From: Cyanomargarita calcarea GSE-NOS-MK-12-04C
Lineage (GTDB): Bacteria > Cyanobacteriota > Cyanobacteriia > Cyanobacteriales > Nostocaceae
DNA length: 64,000 nt
Assembly: GCA_019359595.1 (NCBI GenBank)
Contig: JAHHGZ010000019.1
Location: forward strand, 62,001 to 126,000
Direction of reading: 5' to 3'
Positions within the stretch are counted from its first letter, which is position 1. Each line of letters opens with the position of its first letter. A program made the translations under genes and the position numbers. A model generated the notes under the pieces. That model had not been told where the DNA came from. It did not search any database and was given only the letters and a program-made list of their open reading frames with translations. Positions 8,706 to 18,606 of the stretch are shown here, one piece after another.

Positions 8706-10166
8706 ATGGATAAGCAAAAAAAACCAGTATATAGGAATTTGTGGTTTGAAAGATTGATGGCAACTATTGCGTTATTCAACTTGGGCTTGGTATTTTTTGA
8801 CATGAGTTACGTACCTTGGCGGGATTTTTACTTGCGAAGAGTGCCTCAAATTACCAAGATATACGATCCAATCAAAGGAATTGAACCATATAGAGATACT
8901 GCTAATTATTTAAAAACAGTAGAAACACTGAAAGAAGAAGTAAGCCAAACGGGATTGCGCTCATCTGCCGCAGAAACATTGCTTAAAGACTTGAGCCTGC
9001 AAAGTGTCGAAATCATTCAAAGCAATCCCTTTGCCGCAGCAGGAAAAGCCGGAACTCTGGAAAAAATCAAAAACCGGATGCGCGATCGCATTTATCCCAA
9101 ATCTTACCGAGGTAAACGATCTGCTACTGAGGCCTTTAAGATTTTCTGGAGTCAACAACATCTCGGCACAAATACATGGCAGCAAGAGATTAAGTTTTTT
9201 GACACGCAAATTCAGCCTTTAATTGCGACCAACTACTACCGTAGTGTTGGCGAAAATGGAGAATTTACTGATAATTTTTGGATTGTAGATTTACCTTTTA
9301 TTACTTTATTTGCCGTAGAATTACTGTCGCGGGCATTTTTGATTAAACGCCGCCATCCTGGTTTTAGCTGGTTAAATGCAATTTTGTGGCGTTGGTACGA
9401 TTTATTTTTGTTACTACCATTTTTTCAGTGGTTGCGAATCATCCCTGTAATTCTGCGTCTTGATAAAGCCCATTTAGTCAATCTCGACTCAATACGGAAG
9501 CAATTTCAGCAAGCTATTGTCAGCAATTTTGCCGAAGAAATTACAGAACTTGTTGTGGTGAGAGTCATTAACCAAATCCAAGGTTCGATTCAACGCGGTG
9601 AGTTGACACGCTGGCTGTTACAAAAAGATAGTCTGCGGCCATATGTAGATATTAACAATGTCAATGAGATGGAAGCGATCGCCGGAATTTTGGTGCAAGC
9701 GATCGTCTATGAAGTTTTACCTAAAATCCAACCAGAAATAGCCGCCATTCTGCGCCATAATATCGACAGCGCCCTCAGTCAAACTCCTGTATACCGCAAC
9801 TTGGAAAACCTTCCAGGAGTCAAACAAATGCAAACCCAACTGAGCGACCAACTGGCAACCCAAATCACAACTAACTTGTATAATGCTATAGTCAAGGCTA
9901 CGAAAGACCCAGTAGCAGCAAAGCTTTCCAGCAAACTGGTGCAGCGCTTTACCGAAGCTTTCGGTGCTGAAATTCAGAAAAAACACGTAATCGCAGAGTT
10001 GCAAACTTTACTGAGTGATTTGTTAGAAGAAGTCAAAATTAATTACGTTCAACGTCTATCTAACGAAGACGTAGAGCAAATTCTAGAGCAAACTAGGCAG
10101 CTACGCACCAAAGGAGCAGTTTCGAGTGTAATTAAAAAGACGTCTCACTCGTTACCACCGAGGTAA
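8706..10166 (+). CDS. Conserved cyanobacterial membrane protein, unknown function
   Basis: A 486-residue protein. A first membrane helix lies at residues 18-36 (IALFNLGLVFFDMSYV), followed by a soluble, helical domain (about 40-190), then two more hydrophobic segments (LPFITLFAVELLSRAFLI at about 198 and LFLLLPFFQWLRIIPVIL at about 235). The C-terminal half is long, helical and soluble. The WLRIIPVILRLDKAH segment after the last helix resembles the start of voltage-sensor-like helices, but the charge pattern is too short to claim that. No enzyme motif is seen. It stands alone upstream of the rimP operon. Function unknown. Confidence 0.65.
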   Translation: MDKQKKPVYRNLWFERLMATIALFNLGLVFFDMSYVPWRDFYLRRVPQITKIYDPIKGIEPYRDTANYLKTVETLKEEVSQTGLRSSAAETLLKDLSLQSVEIIQSNPFAAAGKAGTLEKIKNRMRDRIYPKSYRGKRSATEAFKIFWSQQHLGTNTWQQEIKFFDTQIQPLIATNYYRSVGENGEFTDNFWIVDLPFITLFAVELLSRAFLIKRRHPGFSWLNAILWRWYDLFLLLPFFQWLRIIPVILRLDKAHLVNLDSIRKQFQQAIVSNFAEEITELVVVRVINQIQGSIQRGELTRWLLQKDSLRPYVDINNVNEMEAIAGILVQAIVYEVLPKIQPEIAAILRHNIDSALSQTPVYRNLENLPGVKQMQTQLSDQLATQITTNLYNAIVKATKDPVAAKLSSKLVQRFTEAFGAEIQKKHVIAELQTLLSDLLEEVKINYVQRLSNEDVEQILEQTRQLRTKGAVSSVIKKTSHSLPPR

Positions 10167-10337
10167 AGGGGAAAGGAGGAAGAGTGAAGAATTCTTTTTT
10201 CCCTTTAACTCTTTTGGTTTATCAATAAATTCTTAAATTGATACTGCTCGCCCATTCGGAAATGCGTTACACTCAAATTAGGGGCGGACTATCACAAGTT
10301 CGTCACAAGGCTTCTTGGAAGATATCTTTATCGCAGG

Positions 10338-10362
10338 AAGTGGGTCGGTGCCCACTTTTTTT
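10338..10362 (+). promoter_or_regulatory. Terminator-like hairpin in the rimP leader
   Basis: AAGTGGG (10338-10344), a six-base loop TCGGTG, and CCCACTT (10351-10357) run into seven T residues. This is a perfect intrinsic terminator form only 13 bases before the rimP ATG. Hairpins of this kind precede rimP-nusA operons in several bacterial groups and fit attenuation of the operon. Confidence 0.75.
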
Positions 10363-10375
10363 GTTGGAATATTGC

Positions 10376-10840
10376 ATGACTCATCCCTTAGTTCCACAAA
10401 TTATTGATTTGGCGAAACCAGTAGCAGAAGAACTGGGATTGGAACTCGTTGGCGTCGTTTTTCACACGAACCAACATCCGCCAGTTTTGCGGGTAGATAT
10501 TCGTAACCCTCACGAGGATACTGGCTTGAGTGATTGTGAGCGGATGAGCCGTGCTTTAGAAGCTTCCTTAGATTCAGCGGATATCATTCCAGATGCCTAT
10601 GACTTGCAAGTGTCTAGTCCTGGTATTCCCCGACAACTGACGTGTGACCGCGAATTTGTTTCTTTTAAAGGGTTTCCTGTAACTGTTTCCACCTCTGAAC
10701 CTTACGACGGAAAGCAAGAGTGGAGCGGTCAGTTGATTCGCCGCGATGAAACAAAAGTTTACATCAACCAAAAAGGTCGTGCGATCGGAATTCCTCGCTC
10801 ATGTATTGCCACGGTGCAACTGGTGGACGAACCCCGGTAA
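10376..10840 (+). CDS. rimP: Ribosome maturation factor RimP
   Basis: RimP helps assemble the 30S ribosomal subunit in the cytoplasm. The 154 residues from [20 protein letters not shown] show the family hallmarks: [10 protein letters not shown], the LRVDIRNP strand, [17 protein letters not shown] and the highly conserved [12 protein letters not shown]. The frame is open 138 bases further upstream to 10238, but that extension crosses the leader hairpin and would give an oversized protein, so the ATG at 10376 is chosen. It is the first gene of the rimP-nusA-ylxR-infB operon and lies 187 bases before nusA. It is likely controlled by the leader hairpin directly before it. Confidence 0.93.
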   Translation: MTHPLVPQIIDLAKPVAEELGLELVGVVFHTNQHPPVLRVDIRNPHEDTGLSDCERMSRALEASLDSADIIPDAYDLQVSSPGIPRQLTCDREFVSFKGFPVTVSTSEPYDGKQEWSGQLIRRDETKVYINQKGRAIGIPRSCIATVQLVDEPR

Positions 10841-10969
10841 AAGATTTTACAGCTATTAGCTTACTTTAGATCCCACCTATCTGATGCGATCAGATGAATG
10901 GGATATTGGCATTGATGCTGTGAGTATTTAAGCACAGCTTTTCAAAGTTTGCGCTTTATAGCCCTTACT

Positions 10970-11003
10970 CAGGCTGAATGTTAAAGCCTGACAGTTTTTT
11001 TTT
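10970..11003 (+). terminator. Possible attenuator hairpin before nusA
   Basis: CAGGCT (10970-10975) pairs with AGCCTG (10985-10990) over a nine-base loop; ACAG and nine T residues follow. The stem is short and the T run starts four bases late, so it would be a weak or conditional terminator between rimP and nusA. Confidence 0.45.
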
Positions 11004-11027
11004 AGGTAACAGTTTAGGAGATTGCTT

Positions 11028-12317
11028 ATGTCAATGGTGGAACTGCGTGGATTAAAAGAATTAATCGAAAGCATTAGTCGCGATCGCAACTTACCGCGTT
11101 TGGCGGTACAATCCGCGATTAGAGAAGCGCTTCTTAAAGGTTACGAACGTTATCGCCGCGCTCAAAATATGGAGCGCAGACAATTTGATGAAGAATACTT
11201 TGATAATTTTGAGGTAGAACTGGATATTGACGAAGAAGGGTTTCGCGTCCTTTCTACTAAAAGCATTGTCGATCAAGTCAGCAACACCGACCATGAGATA
11301 TCTCTAGACGAAGTTCAAAAAGTAGCTCCAGAAGCACAAGTTGGTGATTCTGTGGTTTTGGATGTGACTCCAGACCAAGGGGAATTTGGTCGGATGGCGG
11401 CAATGCAAACCAAACAGGTACTGGCACAAAAACTCCGAGATCAACAGCGCCAAATGGTGCAAGAGGAGTTTCAAGACCTAGAAAGTACTGTTTTGCAAGC
11501 TAGGGTGCTACGCTTTGAAAGACAATCTGTAATTTTGTCGGTTAGCAGTAGCTTTGGTCAACCGGAGGTGGAAGCCGAATTACCCAAAAGGGAACAGTTA
11601 CCCAATGATAATTATCGCGCCAATGCGACTTTTAAGGTTTATTTAAAAAAAGTTTCTCAAGGTCAGCAACGAGGTCCACAATTATTGGTGTCTCGTGCCG
11701 ATGCTGGTTTGGTGGTTTATTTGTTCGCCAATGAAGTACCAGAAATCGAAGATGAAGTTGTGCGGATTGTCGCGGTAGCGCGAGAAGCCAATCCACCATC
11801 TCGTTATGTTGGTCCGCGCACTAAAATTGCTGTAGACACTTTAGACCGAGATGTAGACCCAGTTGGGGCTTGTATTGGTGCTAGAGGATCGCGGATTCAA
11901 GTGGTAGTCAACGAATTACGTGGTGAAAAAATCGACGTGATCCGCTGGTCACCCGATCCGGCAACTTACATTGCCAATGCCTTAAGTCCTGCCAGGGTAG
12001 ATGAAGTGCGCCTCATGGACCCCGAAAGCAGACAAACTCATGTGTTGGTGGCAGAAGACCAACTTAGTTTAGCGATTGGTAAAGAAGGACAAAATGTCCG
12101 TTTGGCTGCCCGCTTAACTGGTTGGAAGATTGACATCAAAGATAAACTTAAGTATGACGATGTAGGAGAAGATGCTAAATTTGCTGCTGTCCGAGCAAAA
12201 TATGCGGAAGACCAGAGAGAGATGGAAAAACTAGAACATGATGATGATGATGATTATCAGGAGGAATTTGAAGAAGATTTTGATACTAACGAAGAAGAGG
12301 AATCAGTAGAGATTTAA
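11028..12317 (+). CDS. nusA: Transcription elongation/termination factor NusA
   Basis: NusA binds RNA polymerase and nascent RNA and modulates pausing, termination and antitermination. The 429-residue product has the N-terminal polymerase-binding domain ([20 protein letters not shown]), an S1 domain (about 135-200), and KH domains with [15 protein letters not shown] and [19 protein letters not shown]. The C-terminus ends in a very acidic tail ([20 protein letters not shown]) instead of the extra acidic repeats of E. coli NusA. The ATG at 11028 is preceded by AGGAG with seven-base spacing and is preferred over the TTG two codons earlier. It is the second gene of the operon. Confidence 0.95.
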   Translation: MSMVELRGLKELIESISRDRNLPRLAVQSAIREALLKGYERYRRAQNMERRQFDEEYFDNFEVELDIDEEGFRVLSTKSIVDQVSNTDHEISLDEVQKVAPEAQVGDSVVLDVTPDQGEFGRMAAMQTKQVLAQKLRDQQRQMVQEEFQDLESTVLQARVLRFERQSVILSVSSSFGQPEVEAELPKREQLPNDNYRANATFKVYLKKVSQGQQRGPQLLVSRADAGLVVYLFANEVPEIEDEVVRIVAVAREANPPSRYVGPRTKIAVDTLDRDVDPVGACIGARGSRIQVVVNELRGEKIDVIRWSPDPATYIANALSPARVDEVRLMDPESRQTHVLVAEDQLSLAIGKEGQNVRLAARLTGWKIDIKDKLKYDDVGEDAKFAAVRAKYAEDQREMEKLEHDDDDDYQEEFEEDFDTNEEEESVEI

Positions 12318-12340
12318 TATAGATTAATAACGTTATAGTG

Positions 12341-12625
12341 ATGAAAACAAACTATAGGCGTTGCATAAGTTGCCGCAAAATCGGATTAAAACAAGAGTTT
12401 TGGCGGATTGTCCGCGTCTTTCCTTCTGGGCAGGTACAATTAAATGAGGGCATGGGGCGTTCCGCCTATATTTGTCCACAAACTGAATGCTTAAGTGCAG
12501 CTCAGAAAAAAAATAGACTGGGGCGATCGCTACATGCATCGGTGCCAGAAACACTGTACCAAGTACTGTGGCAACGTTTAGCCCAAAGCAATCCCCATTC
12601 ATCAAATTTAACTGGAACCACCTAG
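12341..12625 (+). CDS. ylxR: YlxR (DUF448) family RNA-binding protein
   Basis: A small basic protein of 94 residues encoded between nusA and infB, the normal place for ylxR. Seen: the YRRCISCRKIG start and the GRSAYICPQTECLSAAQKK signature, both typical of the family. YlxR proteins bind RNA, and in Firmicutes the homologue (RnpM) affects RNase P. The ATG at 12341 follows nusA by 23 bases; a GTG one codon earlier is also possible. The C-terminal 20 residues (AQSNPHSSNLTGTT) look unstructured. Confidence 0.9.
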   Translation: MKTNYRRCISCRKIGLKQEFWRIVRVFPSGQVQLNEGMGRSAYICPQTECLSAAQKKNRLGRSLHASVPETLYQVLWQRLAQSNPHSSNLTGTT

Positions 12626-13042
12626 TGGCGGTAATCACTAGAGAAATTGTGAAGTCTGCCGAACAATTCGCGCTCTCATCACATACTCTGTAATTACTCC
12701 AATAGTGCCAAAATAGTAAAAGGGTGTCTGGTGAGTCACTCTCCCTAAAAGCGAGAGGGGCTGTTTCAACACTCACTAAAATTCCTACTAAATTGTGTTG
12801 TGGAAGACTCAGAATCAGCAAAAAAACAAGGCAAAAAATGGCAACCTGGTAGCGCGAACGCGCAGTTTGGCGTCAATCATCACTCTTGGTGGAGATGCCA
12901 GTATTGAACCGAAACATCTCTCTTTCCTGATTGGAGGCACCGGCAACACCTGAACGGCAACCTAAAAGCAGTAATCAAAGGATGGAGATGTCGAAAACCA
13001 GGCAACCATCCGCTAAAACTGTAAATTAAAGGGGAAGAGTGG
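12626..13042. other. ylxR-infB intergenic region, no gene seen
   Basis: 417 bases inside the operon. I see no ORF with family features and no strong T-tailed hairpin. It holds a GCGCGAACGCGC palindrome near 12854, and a purine-rich AAGGGGAAG (13029-13037) that is the infB ribosome-binding site. Confidence 0.5.
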
Positions 13043-16000
13043 ATGAACAACGGCAAAGTAAGAATTTACGAATTATCAAAGGAATTGAATTTGGATAACA
13101 AAGAGCTATTAGCAATTTGCGACCAGCTCAACATCGCGGTCAAAAGCCATAGCAGCACGATCGCAGAATCAGATGCGGAACAGATCCGGACGGCAGCAGA
13201 AAAGCTAGCCGCATCAAATGTGACGCAAAAAAAAGAACAAAGTACAACCAGCAATAAACCAAATTCGCAACCGACAAACGGACGAAATCGACCTGCTGCA
13301 CCTCACAAACAACAAATTTTGGAAATACGTAAACCCAAAATCTTGCGGAACCCCAGTGCCAACGCCCAAGAGGCGTCAATTTCTACTCCATTTGCTTCTT
13401 CTGAGGCCAATCCTCCTTCTCCTCCCCGGCCATTCGCTACACCAGTCTCACCCATGAAGCCGACGGCACCCATTCGACCTGTACCCCGGAATCTGTCTGA
13501 GACAGCGCAAGAGCCAGATGTCACAGACAAGGATCAAATTGAGAATTCGCAAATTGAGAATCCGAATGCGAATCAACAAATAGAAAAAATAGCTCCAGAA
13601 AAACGAACAGGTGGACCTCGACCGAAACCGGAAAAACCCCAAAAACCGCAGTTGACTGCCCCACCAGCAAGACCTGCGTCAGAGAAACAGGATTTCACTC
13701 CGGAATCATCCGAGCCAGAAACTGAGACCGAAAAACCAAATCTAACTCCCCAGCAACCTCAACAGGTTTCAGGAGAAAAACCGCTGCTGAAACGCGATCG
13801 CGAGCAGGTAAAACCGAGAGTCAATAAGCCGGCTACAGACTCACCTTCCCCGATGCCTTTCCCAGCAAGCGGGGGCGCACCACCACCACCAAGACCGACA
13901 CGTGTTGGTAGTGGGGCACCAGGGGCACCAGGGGCACCAGGACCTGTAAGAACAGAGCAGAGAGTCAATAGACCTTCTGCACCAGGAGATCCCCAACGAC
14001 CCAGCAGACCATCTCGACCCTCGGAAGCACCTGCGGCAGTTGCCACTCCACCAAGACACATGGCGGGAGCAGGAGCAAAAGGCGATACTGGGGCAAACGA
14101 GGGTGACATTCCAAATGATGACATCCTCGAGCTGAAGCGTCCAACTGCACCCCGTCTAGTTAAAGGCGGGAAAAAGTGGCAAGAAGAAGAAATAATTGAA
14201 GAAGGAAAAGATTTAAAAACAGGCAAGGCAGCTGTTAAGAATAAGCGCCTCAAGCCGTTGGTTGATGATGAGGACTTTGAGGAAGATTTCCTTGATGATG
14301 ACGACGACCCGGATGCACCAACTACAGTTCAGGTCAGCAATGCCATCGTTCGTCCTCCAAAACCAAAAGCTGCTAGACCAGCACAGCCTGTCGCTGCAGT
14401 CGCGATCGCCAGCCCAACTACAAGAGGTAACAAAAAACCTGGTGCCTCTCGCGGTGAAAGCAGCAATCGTCGTCGTGGCGGTGGTGGTGGTGGCGGTGGC
14501 GAAACAGAACTCAAAGTCGATCGCCCAGAAAAGCTGACAGTCACAGGTCCGATGACAGTGCAAGAATTAGCCGAGGCTTTAGCGATCGCCGATACAGAGA
14601 TTGTCAAAATCCTGTTTATGAAAGGGATGGCGGTGAGTATCACCCAAAACCTGGATATCCCCACAATTACTCAGGTAGCAACCGAGTTAGAAATACCAGT
14701 TGAAACCGCTGAACGTGAATCAGAAGCCCGGAAAGTCACTGAAATGATTGAGGTGGCAGACTTGGAATTCCTCCACCGTCGCCCACCAATCGTGACAATT
14801 ATGGGTCACGTAGACCACGGTAAGACAACCCTGCTTGACTCGATTCGCAAAACGAAGGTAGCCGCAGGTGAAGCTGGTGGGATTACCCAGCATATCGGTG
14901 CTTACCATGTGGATGTGGAACACGAAGGCAATATTCAGCAGGTAGTATTTTTAGATACTCCCGGTCACGAAGCTTTCACAGCCATGCGGGCACGAGGCTC
15001 ACGAGTCGGAGACATCGCCATTTTGGTTGTGGCAGCCGATGACGGTGTGCGTCCCCAAACAATCGAAGCGATAAGCCACGCCCAGGCAGCACAAGTGCCT
15101 ATCATCGTCGCAATCAACAAGATTGACAAAGAAGGGGCACAACCAGACCGAGTGAAGCAAGAGCTGACTAAATATAACCTGACTCCAGAAGAATGGGGCG
15201 GTGGAACAATTATGGTTCCTGTGAGTGCGATCAAGGGCGAGAACCTGGATACGCTGCTCGAGATGATTCTGTTGGTGGCAGAAGTCGAAGAACTGAATGC
15301 CAATCCAGACCGTCATGCAAAAGGAACAGTAATTGAAGCACATCTGGATAAGGCAAAGGGTGCAGTTGCGACCTTGCTGATTCAGAATGGTACCCTCAGA
15401 GTAGGCGATATATTAGTCGCAGGCTCTGCATTTGGTAAAGTCCGGGCGATGGTAGATGACAGGGGTAGAAGAGTCGAAGCTGCGGCTCCATCCTTTGCCG
15501 TCGAAGTCCTGGGCTTAAGCGATGTGCCTGGTGCAGGTGATGAGTTTGATGTCTTTGACAACGAAAAAGAAGCACGGGCACTTGCCAGTGAACGAGCAGC
15601 CCAAAAACGCGAAACCCGGATTATGGGTGGAGGCGTTACTCTCACAACCTTATCTGCTCAAGCTCAACAAGGCGAGTTGAAAGAACTCAACTTGATATTG
15701 AAGGCAGACGTACAGGGTTCCTTGGAAGCTATTGTGGGATCGCTCAAGCAAATTCCGCAAAACGAAGTCCAAATCCGCTTGTTGCTATCTGCGGCAGGAG
15801 AAATCACTGAAACTGATATCGACCTTGCTTCTGCAAGTAACGCGGTAATTATCGGCTTCAACACTACCTTTGCTAGTGGAGCCAGACAAGCTGCCGATGA
15901 GGCAGGTGTCGATGTGCGGGAATACAACATCATCTACAAGCTTCTAGAAGATATCGAAGGAGCCTTGGAAGGTCTGTTGGAGCCAGAATTGGTGGAAGAA

Positions 16001-16303
16001 ACTTTGGGTCAAGCCGAAGTGCGCCAAGTCTTCACGATTGGTCGTGGAGCGATCGCTGGTTGTTATGTTCAATCAGGCAAGATACTCCGCAACTGCAAAC
16101 TGCGGGTTCGTCGTGGCAGCAAACTGATCTACGAAACTGGTCTAGACTCCCTCAAACGGATGAAAGATGACGTTAAGGAAGTTAACGCTGGTTATGAATG
16201 TGGCGTCGGCGTTGATAAATTCACCGACTGGGCGGAAGGCGACGTTATTGAAGCCTACCAAATGGTTACAAAACGGCGTACCCTCGCTTCGGCCGCAAAG
16301 TAG
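13043..16303 (+). CDS. infB: Translation initiation factor IF-2
   Basis: IF-2 is the GTPase that brings initiator tRNA to the ribosome. The 1086-residue product starts with an IF2 N-terminal fold ([19 protein letters not shown]), followed by about 430 residues of low-complexity Pro/Glu/Arg/Gly-rich sequence, a second IF2_N motif ([20 protein letters not shown]), and the G domain with [12 protein letters not shown] (G1), DTPGHEAF (G3) and NKIDKEGA (G4). The beta-barrel and C-terminal tRNA-binding domains follow. The length is typical of cyanobacterial IF-2, which has a long disordered linker. A Gly run ([12 protein letters not shown]) precedes the second IF2_N motif. It is the last gene of the rimP operon. 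Confidence 0.96.
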   Translation: MNNGKVRIYELSKELNLDNKELLAICDQLNIAVKSHSSTIAESDAEQIRTAAEKLAASNVTQKKEQSTTSNKPNSQPTNGRNRPAAPHKQQILEIRKPKILRNPSANAQEASISTPFASSEANPPSPPRPFATPVSPMKPTAPIRPVPRNLSETAQEPDVTDKDQIENSQIENPNANQQIEKIAPEKRTGGPRPKPEKPQKPQLTAPPARPASEKQDFTPESSEPETETEKPNLTPQQPQQVSGEKPLLKRDREQVKPRVNKPATDSPSPMPFPASGGAPPPPRPTRVGSGAPGAPGAPGPVRTEQRVNRPSAPGDPQRPSRPSRPSEAPAAVATPPRHMAGAGAKGDTGANEGDIPNDDILELKRPTAPRLVKGGKKWQEEEIIEEGKDLKTGKAAVKNKRLKPLVDDEDFEEDFLDDDDDPDAPTTVQVSNAIVRPPKPKAARPAQPVAAVAIASPTTRGNKKPGASRGESSNRRRGGGGGGGGETELKVDRPEKLTVTGPMTVQELAEALAIADTEIVKILFMKGMAVSITQNLDIPTITQVATELEIPVETAERESEARKVTEMIEVADLEFLHRRPPIVTIMGHVDHGKTTLLDSIRKTKVAAGEAGGITQHIGAYHVDVEHEGNIQQVVFLDTPGHEAFTAMRARGSRVGDIAILVVAADDGVRPQTIEAISHAQAAQVPIIVAINKIDKEGAQPDRVKQELTKYNLTPEEWGGGTIMVPVSAIKGENLDTLLEMILLVAEVEELNANPDRHAKGTVIEAHLDKAKGAVATLLIQNGTLRVGDILVAGSAFGKVRAMVDDRGRRVEAAAPSFAVEVLGLSDVPGAGDEFDVFDNEKEARALASERAAQKRETRIMGGGVTLTTLSAQAQQGELKELNLILKADVQGSLEAIVGSLKQIPQNEVQIRLLLSAAGEITETDIDLASASNAVIIGFNTTFASGARQAADEAGVDVREYNIIYKLLEDIEGALEGLLEPELVEETLGQAEVRQVFTIGRGAIAGCYVQSGKILRNCKLRVRRGSKLIYETGLDSLKRMKDDVKEVNAGYECGVGVDKFTDWAEGDVIEAYQMVTKRRTLASAAK

Positions 16304-16659
16304 TGCTGTGTAAAAGTTATGAGTTAGGAGTGAAGAGTTACTTTGTTAATTTAATAACTCTAAACTCCGCTCTTCCTAACTCCTAACTCTTTAAAACTCA
16401 CGACTTTTATCGGTGGAATCATAATTTTGGTTACCAATGAAACAGAATTTGCTGTCATAGACCATTACCTTAAGAAATGATGAAGCAAGTTTTCTGGACT
16501 TTAAGGCATCTAGTTATACCATTTTGGGTTTTGGATTAGAAGATTCTCAACGGTGTTGAGTTTCAAACATCCCTATGTAGCATTCACTTTCACAAAATGG
16601 TAGTAATCGAATCTTGCTCTGTGTTGACTATGTAAGTTGAAACTGAGGAATGAGAAACT
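16304..16659. other. Intergenic region with TAGGAGT heptamer repeats
   Basis: The stretch 16318-16396 carries GAGTTAGGAGTGAAGAGTTA and, after a short spacer, the complementary CTCTTCCTAACTCCTAACTC, so the heptamers form an inverted repeat that could end infB transcription. The rest, to 16659, shows nothing recognisable. Confidence 0.6.
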
Positions 16660-16851
16660 ATGGCTCCAATTCAAGAAACACGCAACTTTTCTGTTGATAC
16701 TGAAATTTGGAACAATTTAAAATGCGCGATCGCTTCTAGTTCTGGTTTTCAACGCTGGTTGTTGGAAGCTGGTAATAAGTGCGAAAATCTAAGTACCGAA
16801 CAACAGGTACAGCGCTACTTGCGCGAAACCTTAGAGACTTTAGCCTATTAA
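16660..16851 (+). CDS. Small conserved cyanobacterial hypothetical protein
   Basis: A 63-residue soluble protein (MAPIQETRNFSVDTEIW start; SSGFQRWLLEAGNKCE in the middle; a C-terminal helix QRYLRETLETLAY). Similar short proteins with the FSVD..W..L..AI.SSGF.RWL pattern occur in other cyanobacteria as far as I recall. No function is known to me. Its last four bases overlap the 3' end of the leftward DUF1400 fragment, so the two genes are tail to tail. Confidence 0.65.
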   Translation: MAPIQETRNFSVDTEIWNNLKCAIASSSGFQRWLLEAGNKCENLSTEQQVQRYLRETLETLAY

Positions 16852-17078
16852 AAACTGAATATATTTTGTAAACTACCTTGCAAGCGTTGAAGTTGACGGT
16901 AAGCACTCTCCAATTTATCGCCATCAACTTCTATACTCGATGTGGGGTAGTTTTGAATAATTTCTATCAAACTAATTTGACCATCATTGTTCGCAGAAAG
17001 TACTAAAGCGGAACGTAAGGCTTGTCTGTCAGCTTTGCGATCGGGTGTGTGGACGAATTGACTGATTTGATGTGACAT
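16848..17078 (-). pseudogene. DUF1400 gene, 3' half separated by IS insertion
   Basis: 76 codons from an ATG that directly abuts the insertion element. The sequence (HTPDRKADRQALRSALVLSA, SLIEIIQNYPTSSIEVDGDK, LESAYRQLQRLQGSLQNI) matches the second half of DUF1400 as found at the N-terminus of cyanobacterial alpha/beta hydrolases. The first half lies at 19140-19469 on the same strand. Joined without the element, the reading frame runs ...LLP-E-MSHQISQF... in frame. The AGGAG immediately before the ATG is too close to be a normal ribosome-binding site and is more likely coding sequence of the original gene. The fragment may still be translated but would lack a signal peptide. Confidence 0.78.
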
Positions 17079-17084
17079 CTCCTA

Positions 17085-17107
17085 CACCAACCGCAAGCGG
17101 TATGGTA
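17085..17107. repeat. IS end hairpin on the tnpB side
   Basis: CACCA, CCGC-AA-GCGG and TGGTA form an imperfect stem-loop of the same design as the one at the other end. The guide RNA of TnpB would be expected to overlap this end and the last part of tnpB, on the minus strand. Confidence 0.65.
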
Positions 17108-17113
17108 TAGGCT

Positions 17114-18487
17114 TCATTGAGTCCTTTTAAGGATATCAATGATTTCCTTCGTGGTACTGTCATCCATAGTTCCAACTACAGAAATCTTCCCACTACGGCG
17201 TTTTATTCTGGGGAAAATGCCCAACCCCAGTCGCTTCAAATTAATAGAGGCATTAATGTCTCTATCAACTTTCAACATTTCTTTTTCATCCCAATATTCG
17301 CGTATATCAGTATCCGTAAAAACTATTTCATTTCGGTAACTGAGAACTTGGGAGCTATATGCAGGATTTTGAGGTATTACAACGGCTCCAGCTTTTTCGG
17401 CTATGTGACCCAATATCTCAAAAAACTGTCCAAAAGCAGCATCCATCCAAGACTTATTCAATCCTGACTTTGCGGATTGACCATTTGGTAAATATTTGCC
17501 TTCTTCATCTTGTTTGGGTGCATTTCTTTTGCTCAAACCTTGTAAATTTAATTTTTCTGGGAAAAATACTTTCTTCCCAGTACGAATTAGTTTGTGAGCA
17601 GTTTTATATTGAAAATCTTTGCGGTTTCTAGCTATTTTTTGATGCTGTTTTGCTTCTCGTTTAGCCAGTTTACGCCTACGGCTACTGCCGCGTCTGCGCT
17701 TATTTCTTTTCTTAGAAATCTTGTCTAGCTTGTGCTGATTCTTGCGTAAAGATTTTAGACTTCGTAGCTTGGTTCCTTCAGATGTTGCTAGATAATCATC
17801 TTCATGCAAAACGGCATCCAATCCCATTGAATTGTCCCACGTTACGGTAATTGAGTCAGGATTAAACTCCGGCACAGAAGTATCTTCTAAACACATCTGC
17901 ATGTACCAGCCATCAGCCTTTTTAGTTACACCAACTTGTTTTAATTTCAAGCCAGGTGGTAGCGGACGATGCATTCTAACTTTAACAACACCAAGTTTTG
18001 GCAATCGCAAATAGAACCATTCGGAACGAACTAATTTAATCCAATCATCGTTGGCAGTTACAAAAGTCATTGTTCGGAAACTCGCTTCGGTTTTCATGCG
18101 AGGCTTGCCCGAACGCTTACCATTACAATCACCAATTATAAAGCGCATAAAAGCTTCATCAACTCTCTTACAAATATCTTGAAGTATAGTTGAATCAACA
18201 CGAGTAAAATCAAGCAGTTCTCCGCTATGCATTACTCGAACTAAGTCTTGCTTAATAATGGGTAATTGCAATTTTTGGTTGTAATAGTTTGGGCGATTGC
18301 CAAACAGTGTTGGGAATATTTCTTTCCACCGAGGAAATGCCTGTAGTTGTAAATGGTTATTCTGCCACCAGTTGAAGCGTTCACCTAATTGACGATTATG
18401 CCAGTAACGGGAAATCCGCAACCAATCATTAAGCTCTAGTTTTTGATTAGTGTCTGGATAAAATTTATACTGATATGTAGTCTTCAT
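17114..18487 (-). CDS. tnpB: RNA-guided endonuclease TnpB (IS200/IS605)
   Basis: TnpB is the RNA-guided DNA nuclease of these elements and the ancestor of Cas12. The 457 residues from MKTTYQYKFYPDTNQ have the N-terminal HTH-like region, a basic stretch (KKRNKRRRGSSRRRKLAKRE, about 259-278) and RuvC motifs GLDAV (Asp224), FFPEKLNLQGL (Glu311) and DRDINASINLKRLG (Asp408/Asp410), so the active site looks complete. The four-cysteine zinc ribbon normally found before the last motif is absent; the segment reads YSSQVLSYRNEIVFTDTD. I recall other cyanobacterial TnpBs of this type. The frame is open 14 codons further upstream, but those codons come from a palindromic repeat, so the ATG at 18487 is preferred. 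Confidence 0.88.
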   Translation of the reverse strand: MKTTYQYKFYPDTNQKLELNDWLRISRYWHNRQLGERFNWWQNNHLQLQAFPRWKEIFPTLFGNRPNYYNQKLQLPIIKQDLVRVMHSGELLDFTRVDSTILQDICKRVDEAFMRFIIGDCNGKRSGKPRMKTEASFRTMTFVTANDDWIKLVRSEWFYLRLPKLGVVKVRMHRPLPPGLKLKQVGVTKKADGWYMQMCLEDTSVPEFNPDSITVTWDNSMGLDAVLHEDDYLATSEGTKLRSLKSLRKNQHKLDKISKKRNKRRRGSSRRRKLAKREAKQHQKIARNRKDFQYKTAHKLIRTGKKVFFPEKLNLQGLSKRNAPKQDEEGKYLPNGQSAKSGLNKSWMDAAFGQFFEILGHIAEKAGAVVIPQNPAYSSQVLSYRNEIVFTDTDIREYWDEKEMLKVDRDINASINLKRLGLGIFPRIKRRSGKISVVGTMDDSTTKEIIDILKRTQ

Positions 18488-18606
18488 AGACGCTATGCCG
18501 GAGGCACGCTGCGCGTAGCTTGCTTCCACGGAGTGGTACGACCTGCGTGTTTGACTTGGTGTTTGAATATGGTTATACTACCAAAGCATTTGTTTTGGTG
18601 TCAAGC

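Noticed and set aside
10238-10375. N-terminal extension of RimP
   Set aside because: It would translate through the leader terminator hairpin and add 46 residues foreign to the family; the ATG at 10376 gives a normal RimP.
12333-12821. 162-codon leftward ORF
   Set aside because: It lies antisense to ylxR and runs into the operon gap; the ylxR frame carries the family motifs.
18488-18606. N-terminal extensions of TnpB and TnpA
   Set aside because: Both come from a shared palindromic repeat (GGAGGCACGCTGCGCGTAGC) between the divergent genes; internal ATGs give family-typical starts.
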